DNA of 64,000 nucleotides from the NCBI GenBank assembly GCA_036375715.1, contig DASVBS010000061.1:1-64000 (forward strand), given 5' to 3'. The DNA is from Longimicrobiaceae bacterium (lineage in GTDB: Bacteria > Gemmatimonadota > Gemmatimonadetes > Longimicrobiales > Longimicrobiaceae). The notes beneath the pieces are model-generated. The model did not search any database, was not told the origin of the DNA, and worked only from the letters and a program-made list of their open reading frames with translations. Made by a program: the position numbers and the translations under genes. Below, one piece after another: positions 29,595 to 41,174 of the stretch. Each line of letters opens with the position of its first letter. The stretch's first letter is position 1.

Positions 29595-29938
29595 TGGCTG
29601 GATCGAAGTCTCTGAAGACGAGCGTCACCGTCGAGATCGCGGGAGAGAAGCACGTCCTGCGCTCCGACGCACCCGTCGAATACACCCATTCCGTCGCCGC
29701 GCACGTGGACGGAACGATCCGTTCGCTGGGGAGGGCGGATGGCCTCGAGCCGCATCGGACCGCTATTCTCGCGGCGATGGTGATCACCGACGAGCTCTTC
29801 CGCACCAGAGAGGAGCTGCGTGCCCTCCGCGAAGAAATCGAGCGGCGTGCCGCGCTACTGGCCGACCGCCTCGAGAGGGCGACATCGCCGGGGGACGGGC
29901 CTCCCAGCGCGGAACCCAACCCCGGCGAGATCGCGTAA
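29594..29938 (+). CDS. zapA: Cell division protein ZapA
   Basis: 114 residues. The N-terminal beta region SVTVEIAGEKHVLRSDAP is followed by YTHSVAAHVDGTIRSL, the ZapA-type helix start, and then TAILAAMVITDELFRTREELRALREEI, whose A.L.A..I.DEL pattern leads the long dimerisation coiled coil. ZapA bundles FtsZ protofilaments at the Z-ring. The ATG at 29594 overlaps the preceding stop (TGATG); a TTG one codon earlier is not needed. The pheT-coiled coil-zapA order and the position before rny agree with conserved neighbourhoods in several phyla. Confidence 0.88.
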   Translation: MAGSKSLKTSVTVEIAGEKHVLRSDAPVEYTHSVAAHVDGTIRSLGRADGLEPHRTAILAAMVITDELFRTREELRALREEIERRAALLADRLERATSPGDGPPSAEPNPGEIA

Positions 29939-29956
29939 ACTTTAGTAGGCGCCGGT

Positions 29957-30136
29957 ATCGCCCCGTCTCAATCCCCCGCCGTCTGGCGCGCGACCCGTAG
30001 GTTCAATTCCTCTGAAGGCTTGCGCGCTGTCGAGCCGATCCCGTATTGTTGCTACAGGAGTCCCCTTTTCCTTCCCGCACTGGTTCCACCGCGGCGATCG
30101 CAATTCCGGTTTCTCGCCGAAACATAGACGGGGAAC
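29957..30136 (+). ncRNA. Candidate structured RNA downstream of zapA (possible 6S RNA)
   Basis: About 180 bases with terminal pairing CCCCGTCT (29960-29967) with AGACGGGG (30125-30132), and internal hairpins closed by GCGCGC/GCGCGC (about 29986-30027) and CGGCGA/TCGCCG (about 30092-30119). Size, terminal closing stem and position after zapA all fit 6S RNA (ssrS lies beside zapA in many proteobacteria). Primary sequence does not let me confirm it, and the region could instead be only the rny leader. Confidence 0.35.
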
Positions 30137-30203
30137 GGAAGGGCGACTAATCCATCAACTTCCTGATCGTCATTCGGGCACTGCCCGGGTCGAGATACAT
30201 CGT

Positions 30204-31769
30204 ATGGAAATTCTTCTGTCGGCCGCCGTTGCGGCGATCGTCGGCATCGGCGTGGGCTATGTAGCCGGACGCTCGCTGCTGCTCGCCCGCCTCCGGCGCG
30301 AACGCGCGACGGCTGAGGAGGAGGCGGAACGAATCCGGTCTCAGGCGATCGTCGAGGCCGAGAATCTTCGCAAGGCAGAGGTCCTTGCGGGCAAGGAGGA
30401 AGCCTTCCGCGCCAAAGAGGAGTGGGAGCGGGAGGAGGCTCGCCGGCGAGAGGATCTGGAGCGTACCGAGCGGCGCCTGGACGAGCGCGCGGAGACGCTC
30501 GAGCGCAAGCTCCAGATGCTGGACGAGAAGATCCAGGCGCAGGACGAGCGGGCCACCAAGCTGGCGCAGCGTGAGAAGTCGGTCGAACAGCGCGAAGAAG
30601 AGCTGGAGACCCGCATTGCGGAGGTGCGGAAGCGGCTGGAATCCCTTGCCGGGCTGAGCGCGGACGAGGCGCGACGCCAGCTCGTGCAGGAGATGGAGGA
30701 GGCGGCGCGGTCGGAGGCGGCCCAGCGCATTCGCGAGATCAAGGAGGAAGCCAAGCGCGACGCGGATCGCGAGGCGAAGAAGATCATCTCGCTGGCCATC
30801 CAGCGCATCGCCGCCGATCACACGGCGGAGACCACGGTGTCGGTCGTGGCGCTGCCTTCGGACGAGATGAAGGGGCGCATCATCGGTCGTGAGGGGCGGA
30901 ACATCCGCGCCTTCGAGCAGGCGACCGGGATCGACGTGATCATCGACGACACTCCCGAGGCCGTCGTGCTTTCGGGATTCGACCCGGTGCGCCGCGAGGT
31001 GGCGCGCATCGCCCTGGAGAAGCTGGTCGCCGACGGGCGGATCCATCCGGGGCGCATCGAGGACGTGGTCGCGAAGGCCAGGAAGGAAGTGGAGACCTCC
31101 ATGCGCGAGGCGGCGGAGGAGGTGCTCTACGAGCTGGGTCTGCACGGTATCCATCCCGAGATCGTCAAGGTCCTCGGGCGGCTGAAGTTCCGCACCTCGT
31201 ACGGCCAGAATCAGCTGCTACACGCGAAAGAGGTGGCGCTGCTGGCCGGCAACATGGCCGCGGAGATGGGCTTCGACGTGCAGATGGCCAAGCGCATGGG
31301 GCTGCTGCACGACATCGGCAAGGGCCTCACCCACGAGCACGAGGGGACCCACGTGGAGCTCGGGTGGAACCTGTGCAAGAAGCACGGGGAATCCGAGCAG
31401 GTCCTCAACGCCATCAAGGCGCACCACGACGAGGAGCCGCACCTCTTCCCCGAGACGTTCCTGGTCACGGCCGCGGACGCGATTTCCGGCTCGCGGCCGG
31501 GGGCCCGCCGCGAGAACTTCGAAACCTACGTGAAGCGACTCGAGCGCCTGGAGGAGATCGCGACCTCCTTCCCGGGCGTGGAGCGCTGCTTTGCCATTCA
31601 GGCCGGTCGGGAGCTGCGCATCATGGTCACCCCCGACGAGGTCTCCGACGAGGACATGGCCCGCCTCAGCGACGAGACCGCGCGACGCATCGAGGCGGAG
31701 CTGCAGTACCCCGGTCAGATCAAGGTGGTGGTGATCCGGGAAACGAGAGCGGTGGATTTTGCGAGGTAG
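30204..31769 (+). CDS. rny: Ribonuclease Y
   Basis: 521 residues. N-terminal membrane anchor ([22 protein letters not shown]), long coiled coil (about 30-200), KH domain with [19 protein letters not shown], and an HD phosphohydrolase domain with [19 protein letters not shown] plus the later HHDEEPH segment. It is an endoribonuclease that starts mRNA decay at the membrane. Length matches the family. The next gene is a YmdB-type phosphodiesterase, the conserved neighbour in other bacteria, although a repeat element separates them here. Confidence 0.96.
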   Translation: MEILLSAAVAAIVGIGVGYVAGRSLLLARLRRERATAEEEAERIRSQAIVEAENLRKAEVLAGKEEAFRAKEEWEREEARRREDLERTERRLDERAETLERKLQMLDEKIQAQDERATKLAQREKSVEQREEELETRIAEVRKRLESLAGLSADEARRQLVQEMEEAARSEAAQRIREIKEEAKRDADREAKKIISLAIQRIAADHTAETTVSVVALPSDEMKGRIIGREGRNIRAFEQATGIDVIIDDTPEAVVLSGFDPVRREVARIALEKLVADGRIHPGRIEDVVAKARKEVETSMREAAEEVLYELGLHGIHPEIVKVLGRLKFRTSYGQNQLLHAKEVALLAGNMAAEMGFDVQMAKRMGLLHDIGKGLTHEHEGTHVELGWNLCKKHGESEQVLNAIKAHHDEEPHLFPETFLVTAADAISGSRPGARRENFETYVKRLERLEEIATSFPGVERCFAIQAGRELRIMVTPDEVSDEDMARLSDETARRIEAELQYPGQIKVVVIRETRAVDFAR

Positions 31770-31796
31770 CGCGTGCGCGAAGCTGCGCTTCGCGCG

Positions 31797-32001
31797 GTTA
31801 TCCGTTACCGATTATCCGCTATCCGTTCAGTTGTGACTTGGCGGCTTTCAGCTGGGGGAGAGCGGCGAGGTTCAGGGATGAGGCCGGGCTTTGACGGAGT
31901 GGGTCTCGTGCAGGACTGGCGCTGCGGCGGGTGGAGTGACTATCGTCGAGGCTGAAAGCCAGCGGTCGAAATACGGATAACTGATAACGGACAACGGATA
32001 G
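31797..32001. repeat. Heptamer-bounded element D
   Basis: The left array has four units (GTTATCC, GTTACCG, ATTATCC, GCTATCC; 31797-31824). The right array has four units (CGGATAA, CTGATAA, CGGACAA, CGGATAG; 31974-32001) in opposite orientation. Inside is a perfect 10-bp inverted repeat, GGCTTTCAGC (31843-31852) with GCTGAAAGCC (31951-31960). It fills the gap between rny and the YmdB-type gene. Confidence 0.88.
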
Positions 32002-32031
32002 CCGCCGGCCCGGAGGGCCGGCCGACCACCC

Positions 32032-32850
32032 ATGCGCATCCTCTTCGTCGCCGACGTGATCGGCTCGCCCGGCCGGCGGGCGGTGAAGGGGCTGTTACGC
32101 CTGGTTCGATCGCGCTACCGGGTCGATGTCGTGATCCTCAACGGTGAGAACGCCGCGGGCGGCTTCGGGATCACTCCCGAAATCGCCCGCGAGTTCTTCG
32201 CGCTGGGTGTGGAGGTGATCACGACCGGCAACCACGTCTGGGACAAGAAGGAGATCCACGAGTACCTGGACCAGGAGCCGCGCCTCCTGAGGCCGGCGAA
32301 CTATCCGCCGGGGAATCCCGGGCGCGGGGTGGTCATCGTTCCGGTCGGGGCGCGCCGCCTGGCAGTGATGAATCTGCAGGGGCGCGTCTTCATGCCCGCG
32401 ATCGACGATCCGTACCAGGTGGTGGACCGGTTGCTCGCTGAGGTGGAGGGGAAGGCGGACGTGGTGGTCGTCGATTTCCACGCCGAGGCCACCTCGGAGA
32501 AGCAGGCGTTCGGGCGGTACCTCGACGGCCGGGTGGCGGCGGTGGTGGGGACCCACACCCACGTGCAGACCGCCGATGAACGGATTCTCGCCGGGGGCAC
32601 CGCCTTCATCACCGACATCGGGCTGACCGGGGGGCTGGACGGCGTGATCGGAATGAAGACGGAGATCTCCATCGCCCGTCAGCGCCTCCAGACGCGCGGC
32701 GAGCGGATGCAACCCGCCGACGGCGACCTCCACCTGCAGGGTGCCCTCGTGGAAGTCGACCCCGCTACCCGCCGCGCCCGCTCGATCCAGCGCCTGAGCA
32801 TCCCCTACGCGGTGGTGCTGGAGGGAGCATTTCAGGGCGGGAAATTTTGA
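32032..32850 (+). CDS. YmdB-family metallophosphodiesterase (TIGR00282)
   Basis: 272 residues. Metal-binding motifs of the calcineurin-like fold: FVADVIGSPGR (D8), LNGENAAGG (N/E pair), TTGNHVWDKKE (GNH), VDFHAEATSEK and VGTHTHVQTAD. B. subtilis YmdB hydrolyses 2',3'-cyclic nucleotides and affects biofilm and RNA turnover, and its gene follows rny as here. Length is standard and the ATG start is supported by the conserved MRILFVADVIG beginning. Confidence 0.93.
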   Translation: MRILFVADVIGSPGRRAVKGLLRLVRSRYRVDVVILNGENAAGGFGITPEIAREFFALGVEVITTGNHVWDKKEIHEYLDQEPRLLRPANYPPGNPGRGVVIVPVGARRLAVMNLQGRVFMPAIDDPYQVVDRLLAEVEGKADVVVVDFHAEATSEKQAFGRYLDGRVAAVVGTHTHVQTADERILAGGTAFITDIGLTGGLDGVIGMKTEISIARQRLQTRGERMQPADGDLHLQGALVEVDPATRRARSIQRLSIPYAVVLEGAFQGGKF

Positions 32851-33010
32851 ATTTTGGATTTTGAATTTTGAGTTATGCCAAATTGCTAGTTACGAATCAC
32901 GGCCGGCCCCCTGCTGTTATGCTGTTCTGAGAGGCGACCTTCACTTTCGGTAAACAGCGAAGCCGAGCATCGGGCGCCAATTCAAAATTCAAAATCCAAA
33001 ATTCAAAATT
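32843..33010. repeat. Heptamer-bounded element E with perfect 29-bp inverted ends
   Basis: The left array at 32843-32871 consists of AATTTTG, AATTTTG, GATTTTG and AATTTTG units. The right array (32982-33010) is its exact reverse complement, including the single GATTTTG variant unit at the matching place. The core of about 110 bases contains a degenerate trace of another heptamer type (AGTTACGAATCACG). The left array begins inside the last codons of the phosphodiesterase gene. Confidence 0.93.
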
Positions 33011-33032
33011 ACAATCAGAAATCGTCAGAGTG

Positions 33033-33944
33033 ATGGCCAAGCTGATAGATGGCCTCCGCATGAGCGCGGAGATACGTGCGGAGCTGGCGGAAAAGGTGGA
33101 GGATCTGCGTCGTGACGGGATCGTGCCGGGACTCACCGTCGTGCTGGTGGGGAACGATCCGGCGAGCGAGGTCTACGTTCGCAACAAGACCCGGGCGTGT
33201 GAGCAGCTCGGCATGAACGCACGCACCATCCACCTGCCCGAAGACGTCGGTCGGGAGGAGCTCTTCGGCGTGATCGACGGGCTGAACGCCGATCCGACGG
33301 TCCACGGGATCCTGGTGCAGCTCCCGATTCCGCCTCATCTCCCCTACAAGTCGGTGCTGGAGCACATCGATCCCGACAAGGACGTCGACGGGTTCCACCC
33401 CCTCAACAACGGGCGGGCGTTCGTCGGCGATCCGCGCGGCTTCGTTCCCGCCACGCCCGCGGGGATCATGGAGATGCTGCGCCGGGAGGAGATCCCCACG
33501 CACGGCCGCCATGTCGTCATCGTGGGCCGCAGCCTCATCGTCAGCAAGCCGCTGATGTCGCTGCTCATGGCGCCCGGGCCGAACGCGACGGTGACGCTGA
33601 CCCACAAGTACACCACCAACCTCGCGGCCCACACCCGCATGGCCGACATCCTGGTGGTGGCGGTGGGGAAGCCGGGGCTGATCACCGCCGACATGGTGAA
33701 GCCCGGTGTGGTGGTGATCGATGTGGGCACCAGTCGCGTCCCCGACGACTCGGAGCGGGGATATCGGATCGCGGGAGACGTGGACTTCGAGAGCGTCTCG
33801 AAGGTGGCTTCCGCCATCACTCCGGTGCCGGGGGGCGTGGGCCCGATGACCATCACGATGCTGCTCGCCAACACCGTGGAGGCGGCCCGACGCACCCGCG
33901 ATGGCATCCCCGGCGCCCCGGACGACGGGCTCCTCCGCGAGTGA
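33033..33944 (+). CDS. folD: Bifunctional methylenetetrahydrofolate dehydrogenase/cyclohydrolase
   Basis: 303 residues. FolD interconverts 5,10-methylene-, methenyl- and 10-formyl-THF using NADP. Motifs: YVRNKTRACEQLGM (contains the catalytic Lys of the YxxxK type), VQLPIPPHL, PDKDVDGFHPLNNG, the cofactor loop VGRSLIVSKPL and the C-terminal PGGVGPMTITMLLANT. The ATG at 33033 is used; the preceding in-frame GTG is one codon earlier. Its stop overlaps the GTG of the polyprenyl synthase (GTGA), the usual start of a folD-xse-isp-dxs neighbourhood, here without xseA/xseB. Confidence 0.96.
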   Translation: MAKLIDGLRMSAEIRAELAEKVEDLRRDGIVPGLTVVLVGNDPASEVYVRNKTRACEQLGMNARTIHLPEDVGREELFGVIDGLNADPTVHGILVQLPIPPHLPYKSVLEHIDPDKDVDGFHPLNNGRAFVGDPRGFVPATPAGIMEMLRREEIPTHGRHVVIVGRSLIVSKPLMSLLMAPGPNATVTLTHKYTTNLAAHTRMADILVVAVGKPGLITADMVKPGVVVIDVGTSRVPDDSERGYRIAGDVDFESVSKVASAITPVPGGVGPMTITMLLANTVEAARRTRDGIPGAPDDGLLRE

Positions 33945-34858
33945 CGCGGAGCAGGCTCATGGCTCCCTCCGAGCTCACGGCCTGGCTCGAGCAGGAGAAG
34001 GAAGCGGTCGACAAGGAGCTGGATGCGATCGCCGAGCGCGCTCGTACGATGGTGTCGCCTTCGCTCGCCGACGCCGTCGAGTACGCCCTGTCGACGCGTG
34101 GAAAGCGGATCCGCCCGATCCTGTGCCTGGCGGCGTATCGAGCGGTAGGCGGGAAGGAGTGCGCCGCAATCTATCGGCTCGCCGCCGCCCTCGAGATCGT
34201 CCACACGTATTCGCTGGTGCACGACGATCTCCCCTGCATGGACGACGACGACCTGCGGCGGGGTCGGCCGACCGTACATCGGGTCTTCGGGGTGCCGCAG
34301 GCGACGCTGGCGGGGGCCGCGCTGCTCCCGCTGGCGGTGCGCGTCCTCGAGGAAGGGGCGATGGGTCTGGGGCTGTCGAGCGAGGTGCGCCGCGCGCTCG
34401 TGACCGAGCTCTGTCGTGCCGCCGGTGCCGCCGGAATGGTCGGTGGCCAGCTGCGGGACCTGGAAGCGGAACGGATGGAGGTGGATGCCCGGGGGCTGGA
34501 AGAGATCCACCGGGCCAAGACAGGCGCCCTGCTCACCGCCTCCCTCCGCCTCGGCGGGATCGCCGCGGACTGCAGCCCGGGCGACCTGGAGCGCCTGACC
34601 GCCTACGGCGAAGCGTTGGGGCTTGCCTTCCAGATCACCGACGACATTCTGGACGTAGTGGGTGATCAGGGCGCCCTGGGCAAGGCTGCCGGGCGCGACG
34701 AGCGGCTGCGCAAGGCCTCGTATCCCGCCCTCTTCGGTGTGACCGGCGCCCGGGCGCTGGCGCGCGCCCGCGCGGACGACGCCAAAGCCGCGCTCGAGGG
34801 GATCGCCTCCGCCGAGCTGATCGCCCTGGCGGACTATGTCGTGGAGAGGGAGAAGTAA
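33941..34858 (+). CDS. ispA: Short-chain polyprenyl diphosphate synthase (farnesyl/geranylgeranyl type)
   Basis: 305 residues. The first Asp-rich motif is VHDDLPCMDDDDLRRG, with the two-residue insertion typical of type II FPP and some GGPP synthases, and the second is FQITDDILDV. GKRIRPILCL and GGQLRDLEAE are further family blocks. It condenses isopentenyl diphosphate onto allylic primers in the cytosol. Product length is not certain. The GTG start overlaps the folD stop; an internal ATG at 33959 is an alternative. dxs directly downstream supplies the same pathway. Confidence 0.92.
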   Translation: MTRSRLMAPSELTAWLEQEKEAVDKELDAIAERARTMVSPSLADAVEYALSTRGKRIRPILCLAAYRAVGGKECAAIYRLAAALEIVHTYSLVHDDLPCMDDDDLRRGRPTVHRVFGVPQATLAGAALLPLAVRVLEEGAMGLGLSSEVRRALVTELCRAAGAAGMVGGQLRDLEAERMEVDARGLEEIHRAKTGALLTASLRLGGIAADCSPGDLERLTAYGEALGLAFQITDDILDVVGDQGALGKAAGRDERLRKASYPALFGVTGARALARARADDAKAALEGIASAELIALADYVVEREK

Positions 34859-34931
34859 GGTCGCACCTTCGGTGGCTCGTGGTGTAATCCTTGCCGCCAC
34901 CGGTACGCAACTCAGCAGGAGATAGAACTCA

Positions 34932-36857
34932 GTGTCCGTTCTCGGCCAGATTCGCTCGCCCGCCGACCTTCGTGCGCTGCCGGCTGATCAGCTGCGGCCG
35001 CTCGCCGACGAGGTTCGCGAGCGCATCCTGGATGTAGTCTCGAGCCACAAGGGAGCGCACTTCGGGTCCAACCTGGGAACGGTCGAGCTGAGTATCGCCC
35101 TCCATCGTGTCTTCGACACCCCCCGTGACCAGCTCATCTGGGACGTGGGGCACCAGGCCTATCCCCACAAGATCCTCACCGGTCGCAACGAGCAGCTCCC
35201 CACTATCCGTCGCAAGGGCGGACTCTCGGGCTTCCTGCGCCGCGACGAGTCGCCGTACGACGTCTTCGGCGCGGGGCACGCGGCCACCTCCATCTCGGCG
35301 GCCTGTGGCATCGCCGCCGCACGCGACCTCAAAGGAGAGGATTTCGAGGTCATCGCCGTGATCGGCGATGGGTCCATGAGCTGCGGCCTTGCCTTCGAGG
35401 CCCTCAACAACGTTGGCGCCACCGATCGAGACCTGATCGTCGTGCTCAACGACAACCAGATGTCGATCTCGCCGAACGTGGGGGCGATGCACCGCGCCCT
35501 CACCAACATGCGCACCAGCCCGTTCTACAACCGGGTGCGCGAGGAGGTGAAGCGGGTGATCCACGCCGCGCCTCGTTTCGGGTCGCTGGGCGGACTGGTC
35601 GAGCAGTTCGCGGTGCGCATGGACGACGCGGTGAAGGGGATGTTCGTTCCCGGCATGCTCTTCGAGGAGCTCGGCCTGCGCTACGTCGGTCCGGTGGACG
35701 GGCACAACCTCGACAGCCTGATCGAGGTACTGCGCGACGTGAAGCGCATGGAGGGACCGCGGATCGTCCACGTGCTCACGACCAAGGGGAAGGGGTTTGC
35801 GCCCGCGGAAGAGGACCAGGTCAAGTGGCACGCCTGCGGTGGCTTCGACAAGCGGACGGGGGCGCCGATCCGCAAGCCCTCCGGGAAGACGCTGCCGCGT
35901 TATCAGCAGGTATTCGGCGAAGCGCTCACCGAGCTGGGGAAGAAGCACCCCCACGTGGTCGCCATCACCGCCGCGATGGCCACCGGGACCAGCACCGACA
36001 TCTTCCAGGCTGCCCACCCGGACCGTTTCTATGACGTCGGGATCGCCGAGGGCCACGCGGTCACCTTCGCGGCCGGGCTGGCTACGCAGGGGATCAAGCC
36101 GGTAGTGGCGATCTACTCCACCTTCCTCCAGCGCGCCTACGACTCGATCGTGCACGACGTCGCGCTGCAGGATCTGCCGGTGCTCTTCTGCATGGACCGC
36201 GCGGGTCTCGCGGGTGACGACGGCCCGACGCACCACGGTTGCCTCGACATCGCGTACCTTCTGGCCGTTCCCGGGATGACGATCACCGCGCCCATGGACG
36301 GGGAGGAGATGGTGGGGCTGTTGCGCCTGGGTGTGGAGTGGCGGGAGGGGCCTTTCTCGATCCGCTGGCCGCGCGACGCCGTTCCCGCCGAGGTCCGGCC
36401 GGAGAGCGAGATCCCCCACGTTCCTTACGGGACCTGGAGAGTGCTGCGCGAGGGAGCCGACGTGGTACTGCTGGCCACCGGCACGATGGTCCTCCCCTCG
36501 CTCGAGGCGGCCGAGTCGTTGGCCCGGCAAGGGATCGAGGCCACGGTGGTGAACTGCCGCTTCATCAAGCCGCTGGACGAGGCGTGCCTCGCGCGCCTCT
36601 TCCCCGCGCACACCCGCGTGGTGACGGTCGAGGAGGGCACGGTGGTGAATGGGTTTGGCGCCTACGTCCGCAGCTACATCGGCGAGCGCTGGCCGTCGGT
36701 ACGCGGGACCTCGCTGGGTCTGCCCGATCGCTTCGTCAGCCACGGCGAGCGAGGCGAGCTGCTGGTGGAGGTGGGCCTCACGGCGGAGGGGATTGCGGAG
36801 CGCGTGCGGGAATTCACGGGCACGGCCCGCGCTCCCTCCCTGCGCGAAACGGCTTGA
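34932..36857 (+). CDS. dxs: 1-deoxy-D-xylulose-5-phosphate synthase
   Basis: 641 residues, thiamine-diphosphate enzyme catalysing the first step of the MEP isoprenoid pathway from pyruvate and glyceraldehyde-3-phosphate. Visible: DVGHQAYPHKILTGR, AGHAATSISAACG, the ThDP motif GDGSMSCGLAFEALNN to LNDNQMSIS, the pyrimidine-domain DVGIAEGHAVTFAAG, and RAGLAGDDGPTHHG. Length is normal. The GTG start follows GCAGGAGATAG. It lies between the polyprenyl synthase and nadK; nadK begins 5 bases after its stop. Confidence 0.96.
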   Translation: MSVLGQIRSPADLRALPADQLRPLADEVRERILDVVSSHKGAHFGSNLGTVELSIALHRVFDTPRDQLIWDVGHQAYPHKILTGRNEQLPTIRRKGGLSGFLRRDESPYDVFGAGHAATSISAACGIAAARDLKGEDFEVIAVIGDGSMSCGLAFEALNNVGATDRDLIVVLNDNQMSISPNVGAMHRALTNMRTSPFYNRVREEVKRVIHAAPRFGSLGGLVEQFAVRMDDAVKGMFVPGMLFEELGLRYVGPVDGHNLDSLIEVLRDVKRMEGPRIVHVLTTKGKGFAPAEEDQVKWHACGGFDKRTGAPIRKPSGKTLPRYQQVFGEALTELGKKHPHVVAITAAMATGTSTDIFQAAHPDRFYDVGIAEGHAVTFAAGLATQGIKPVVAIYSTFLQRAYDSIVHDVALQDLPVLFCMDRAGLAGDDGPTHHGCLDIAYLLAVPGMTITAPMDGEEMVGLLRLGVEWREGPFSIRWPRDAVPAEVRPESEIPHVPYGTWRVLREGADVVLLATGTMVLPSLEAAESLARQGIEATVVNCRFIKPLDEACLARLFPAHTRVVTVEEGTVVNGFGAYVRSYIGERWPSVRGTSLGLPDRFVSHGERGELLVEVGLTAEGIAERVREFTGTARAPSLRETA

Positions 36858-36862
36858 CTCCC

Positions 36863-37774
36863 GTGTCGGAAGGGACCTTCGTTCCACCCCGACTGATCGG
36901 GGTGGTCGGGCACCCGCGCTACGCATCGCTGCACGCGACCTTCGAGCGCGTCATGCGCTTCGCGGAAAGCCGGGGCCTGGAGCTCGCCTTCGAGCCCGAG
37001 CTGGTGGACGACGGCTACGACACCTCCCTTCACCTCAAGCCCGAACAGCTCCCCCACCTCGATCTCCTGCTGACGCTCGGCGGTGACGGCACCCTGCTGC
37101 GCGGGGCGCGCATGGTCGCGCCCTACGGCGTGCCTGTTCTCGGGGTGAATCTCGGGCATCTGGGTTTCCTCACCTCGTTCGGTCCCTCGGAGCTGGAGCA
37201 GGGTCTGGAGAAGGCGATCTCCGGGGAGACCGTGGTGGACGAGCGAATGGTGCTGGAGATCCGCGCCGAGAGTGCGGATGGCGTGGTGCACTCCACCTCT
37301 CTCGCGCTCAACGACGCGGTGCTGCACCGGGGCGGGATGGCGCGCATGATCCGGATGGCCGTCTACGCCCACGACGAGGAGGTAGGGACCTACAGCGCCG
37401 ACGGGATCATCGTCGCGACTCCCACCGGGTCGACGGCATACTCGCTCTCGGCTGGGGGACCGATCGTCTCCCCCATCGTCGATTGCATCATCGCCACCCC
37501 GATCTGCCCCCACACGCTGGCGGTGCGGCCGCTCGTCCTCTCGGCCGCGGAGACCGTCACCGTCGAGGTGCTCTCCCCGACCGAGGAGCTCATCCTGACC
37601 GTCGATGGGCAGGAAAGTGCCAACCTGGTCCCCGGGGATCGTCTGGTGGCAAAGCGTACCAGGCCGCCGCTGAAGCTCGTGCGGGTGCCCGGCCAGACCT
37701 TCTTCTCCACCCTACGCCGCAAGCTGCGCTGGGGTGACCTCCAGGAGCGCGATCAGGATCAATCGAATCGGTAG
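36863..37774 (+). CDS. nadK: NAD kinase
   Basis: 303 residues. ATP-dependent phosphorylation of NAD to NADP. The GGDGT motif is at 73-77 (LTLGGDGTLLRGA), then PVLGVNLGHLGFL, SLALNDAVLHRG (the NE/ND NAD contact), and DGIIVATPTGSTAYSLSAGGPI with the Gly-rich conserved region. The GTG at 36863 gives a normal N-terminus; TTG 36854, overlapping the dxs stop, is an alternative. The long open frame upstream lies over dxs in another frame and is rejected. NADP demand of the MEP pathway fits the neighbourhood. Confidence 0.94.
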   Translation: MSEGTFVPPRLIGVVGHPRYASLHATFERVMRFAESRGLELAFEPELVDDGYDTSLHLKPEQLPHLDLLLTLGGDGTLLRGARMVAPYGVPVLGVNLGHLGFLTSFGPSELEQGLEKAISGETVVDERMVLEIRAESADGVVHSTSLALNDAVLHRGGMARMIRMAVYAHDEEVGTYSADGIIVATPTGSTAYSLSAGGPIVSPIVDCIIATPICPHTLAVRPLVLSAAETVTVEVLSPTEELILTVDGQESANLVPGDRLVAKRTRPPLKLVRVPGQTFFSTLRRKLRWGDLQERDQDQSNR

Positions 37775-37865
37775 GACCGATCCCGCCTCCGCTCGGCTCG
37801 CCCCAGCCCTTTTCCGCGCCCCAAAAACCGGCACGCTTCTTTCCCTTCGAGCCTGCAGCGCAACT

Positions 37866-37958
37866 CCGCCCGTCCAAGCCGTTTCGCGGGCGGACGGGAT
37901 GGAGAAAATCCAGTCCCGGAGCGGCTTTCCAGACCTGAGATCGCTCCGCTCCGGGACT
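37866..37958 (+). promoter_or_regulatory. clpB leader with two strong hairpins
   Basis: The first hairpin is CCGCCCG with CGGGCGG (about 37867-37892). The second is a 13-bp perfect stem AGTCCCGGAGCGG (37912-37924) with CCGCTCCGGGACT (37946-37958), ending four bases before the GGAAGGAG ribosome site. Placement suggests post-transcriptional control of a heat-shock gene. No CIRCE is present and no confident sigma-32-type promoter was found. Confidence 0.5.
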
Positions 37959-37974
37959 CGCGGAAGGAGTTATC

Positions 37975-40611
<2,637 letters not shown>

Positions 40612-40623
40612 GCCGGCGTCGGG

Positions 40624-40653
40624 TTGACACCGTGGGTGGGACAGGTCTAGCAT
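40624..40653 (+). promoter_or_regulatory. Sigma-70-type promoter of the lipoprotein gene
   Basis: TTGACA (40624-40629), an 18-base spacer and TAGCAT (40648-40653), about 50 bases before the proposed GTG start at 40706. Confidence 0.65.
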
Positions 40654-40705
40654 ACCCCGGCCCGGCATATGGCGGGCCCCCACCCACCCCTCGCCTTCGG
40701 ATTCG

Positions 40706-41161
40706 GTGAACGACGTGCAGCGACTCTTCTCGGCACTGACGCTCGTGTTCACGCTGGTGCTGGCGGCCGCGTGCAGCTCGGGATTGCGCCCTCCCGCAGG
40801 CGGGGTCGGGGCACCTGCGCCGGCGGCCGCGGTGGAGCGCTTCCTGCAACTCGCGGGGGAGGATCAGTACCTGGAGATGGGGTGGTTCTTCGGCACCGCC
40901 GAGGGTCCGATTCTGGAGCGTGATCCGCCTTCCGAGGTGGAGAAGCGCATGTATGCGCTCGCCATGGTGCTGCGGAACGGGGGCTACGTAGTGGGCCCCG
41001 GTGCGACCGTGCCGGGTCGGGTGGGTGCGGCGCAGCGCTTCACTGTCCGGCTACAGAAGGAACAGAGGCAGGTCGAGGTGCCGGTGATCGTCGTGCGCGG
41101 TCCCGGTGAGCGGTGGCTCGTGGAGCAGATCGACGTCCAGGCGATTACCGGCACTCGCTGA
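40706..41161 (+). CDS. Small lipoprotein of unknown function
   Basis: 151 residues with a lipoprotein signal: basic-hydrophobic stretch and lipobox LAAACSS (Cys about 23). The mature part has a Pro/Ala-rich linker (PPAGGVGAPAPAAA), then an alpha/beta domain (ERFLQLAGEDQYLEMGWFFGT) ending in beta strands (VEVPVIVVRGPGERWLVEQIDVQAI). The GXXDQYLEMGWFFGT region resembles short envelope proteins of the NTF2/SnoaL-like type in outline, but this is not a firm match. GTG start; it has its own promoter. No operon partner: it converges on the methylmalonyl-CoA epimerase. Confidence 0.8.
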   Translation: MNDVQRLFSALTLVFTLVLAAACSSGLRPPAGGVGAPAPAAAVERFLQLAGEDQYLEMGWFFGTAEGPILERDPPSEVEKRMYALAMVLRNGGYVVGPGATVPGRVGAAQRFTVRLQKEQRQVEVPVIVVRGPGERWLVEQIDVQAITGTR

Positions 41162-41174
41162 GGGCTAGCAGGTA

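Noticed and set aside
29990-30030. GGTTCAATTCC, a tRNA T-loop-like sequence
   Set aside because: No acceptor, D or anticodon arms can be built around it and the T-stem does not pair.
36239-36862. Extension of NAD kinase upstream
   Set aside because: It overlaps dxs in another frame and has Arg/Gly-rich non-coding composition.
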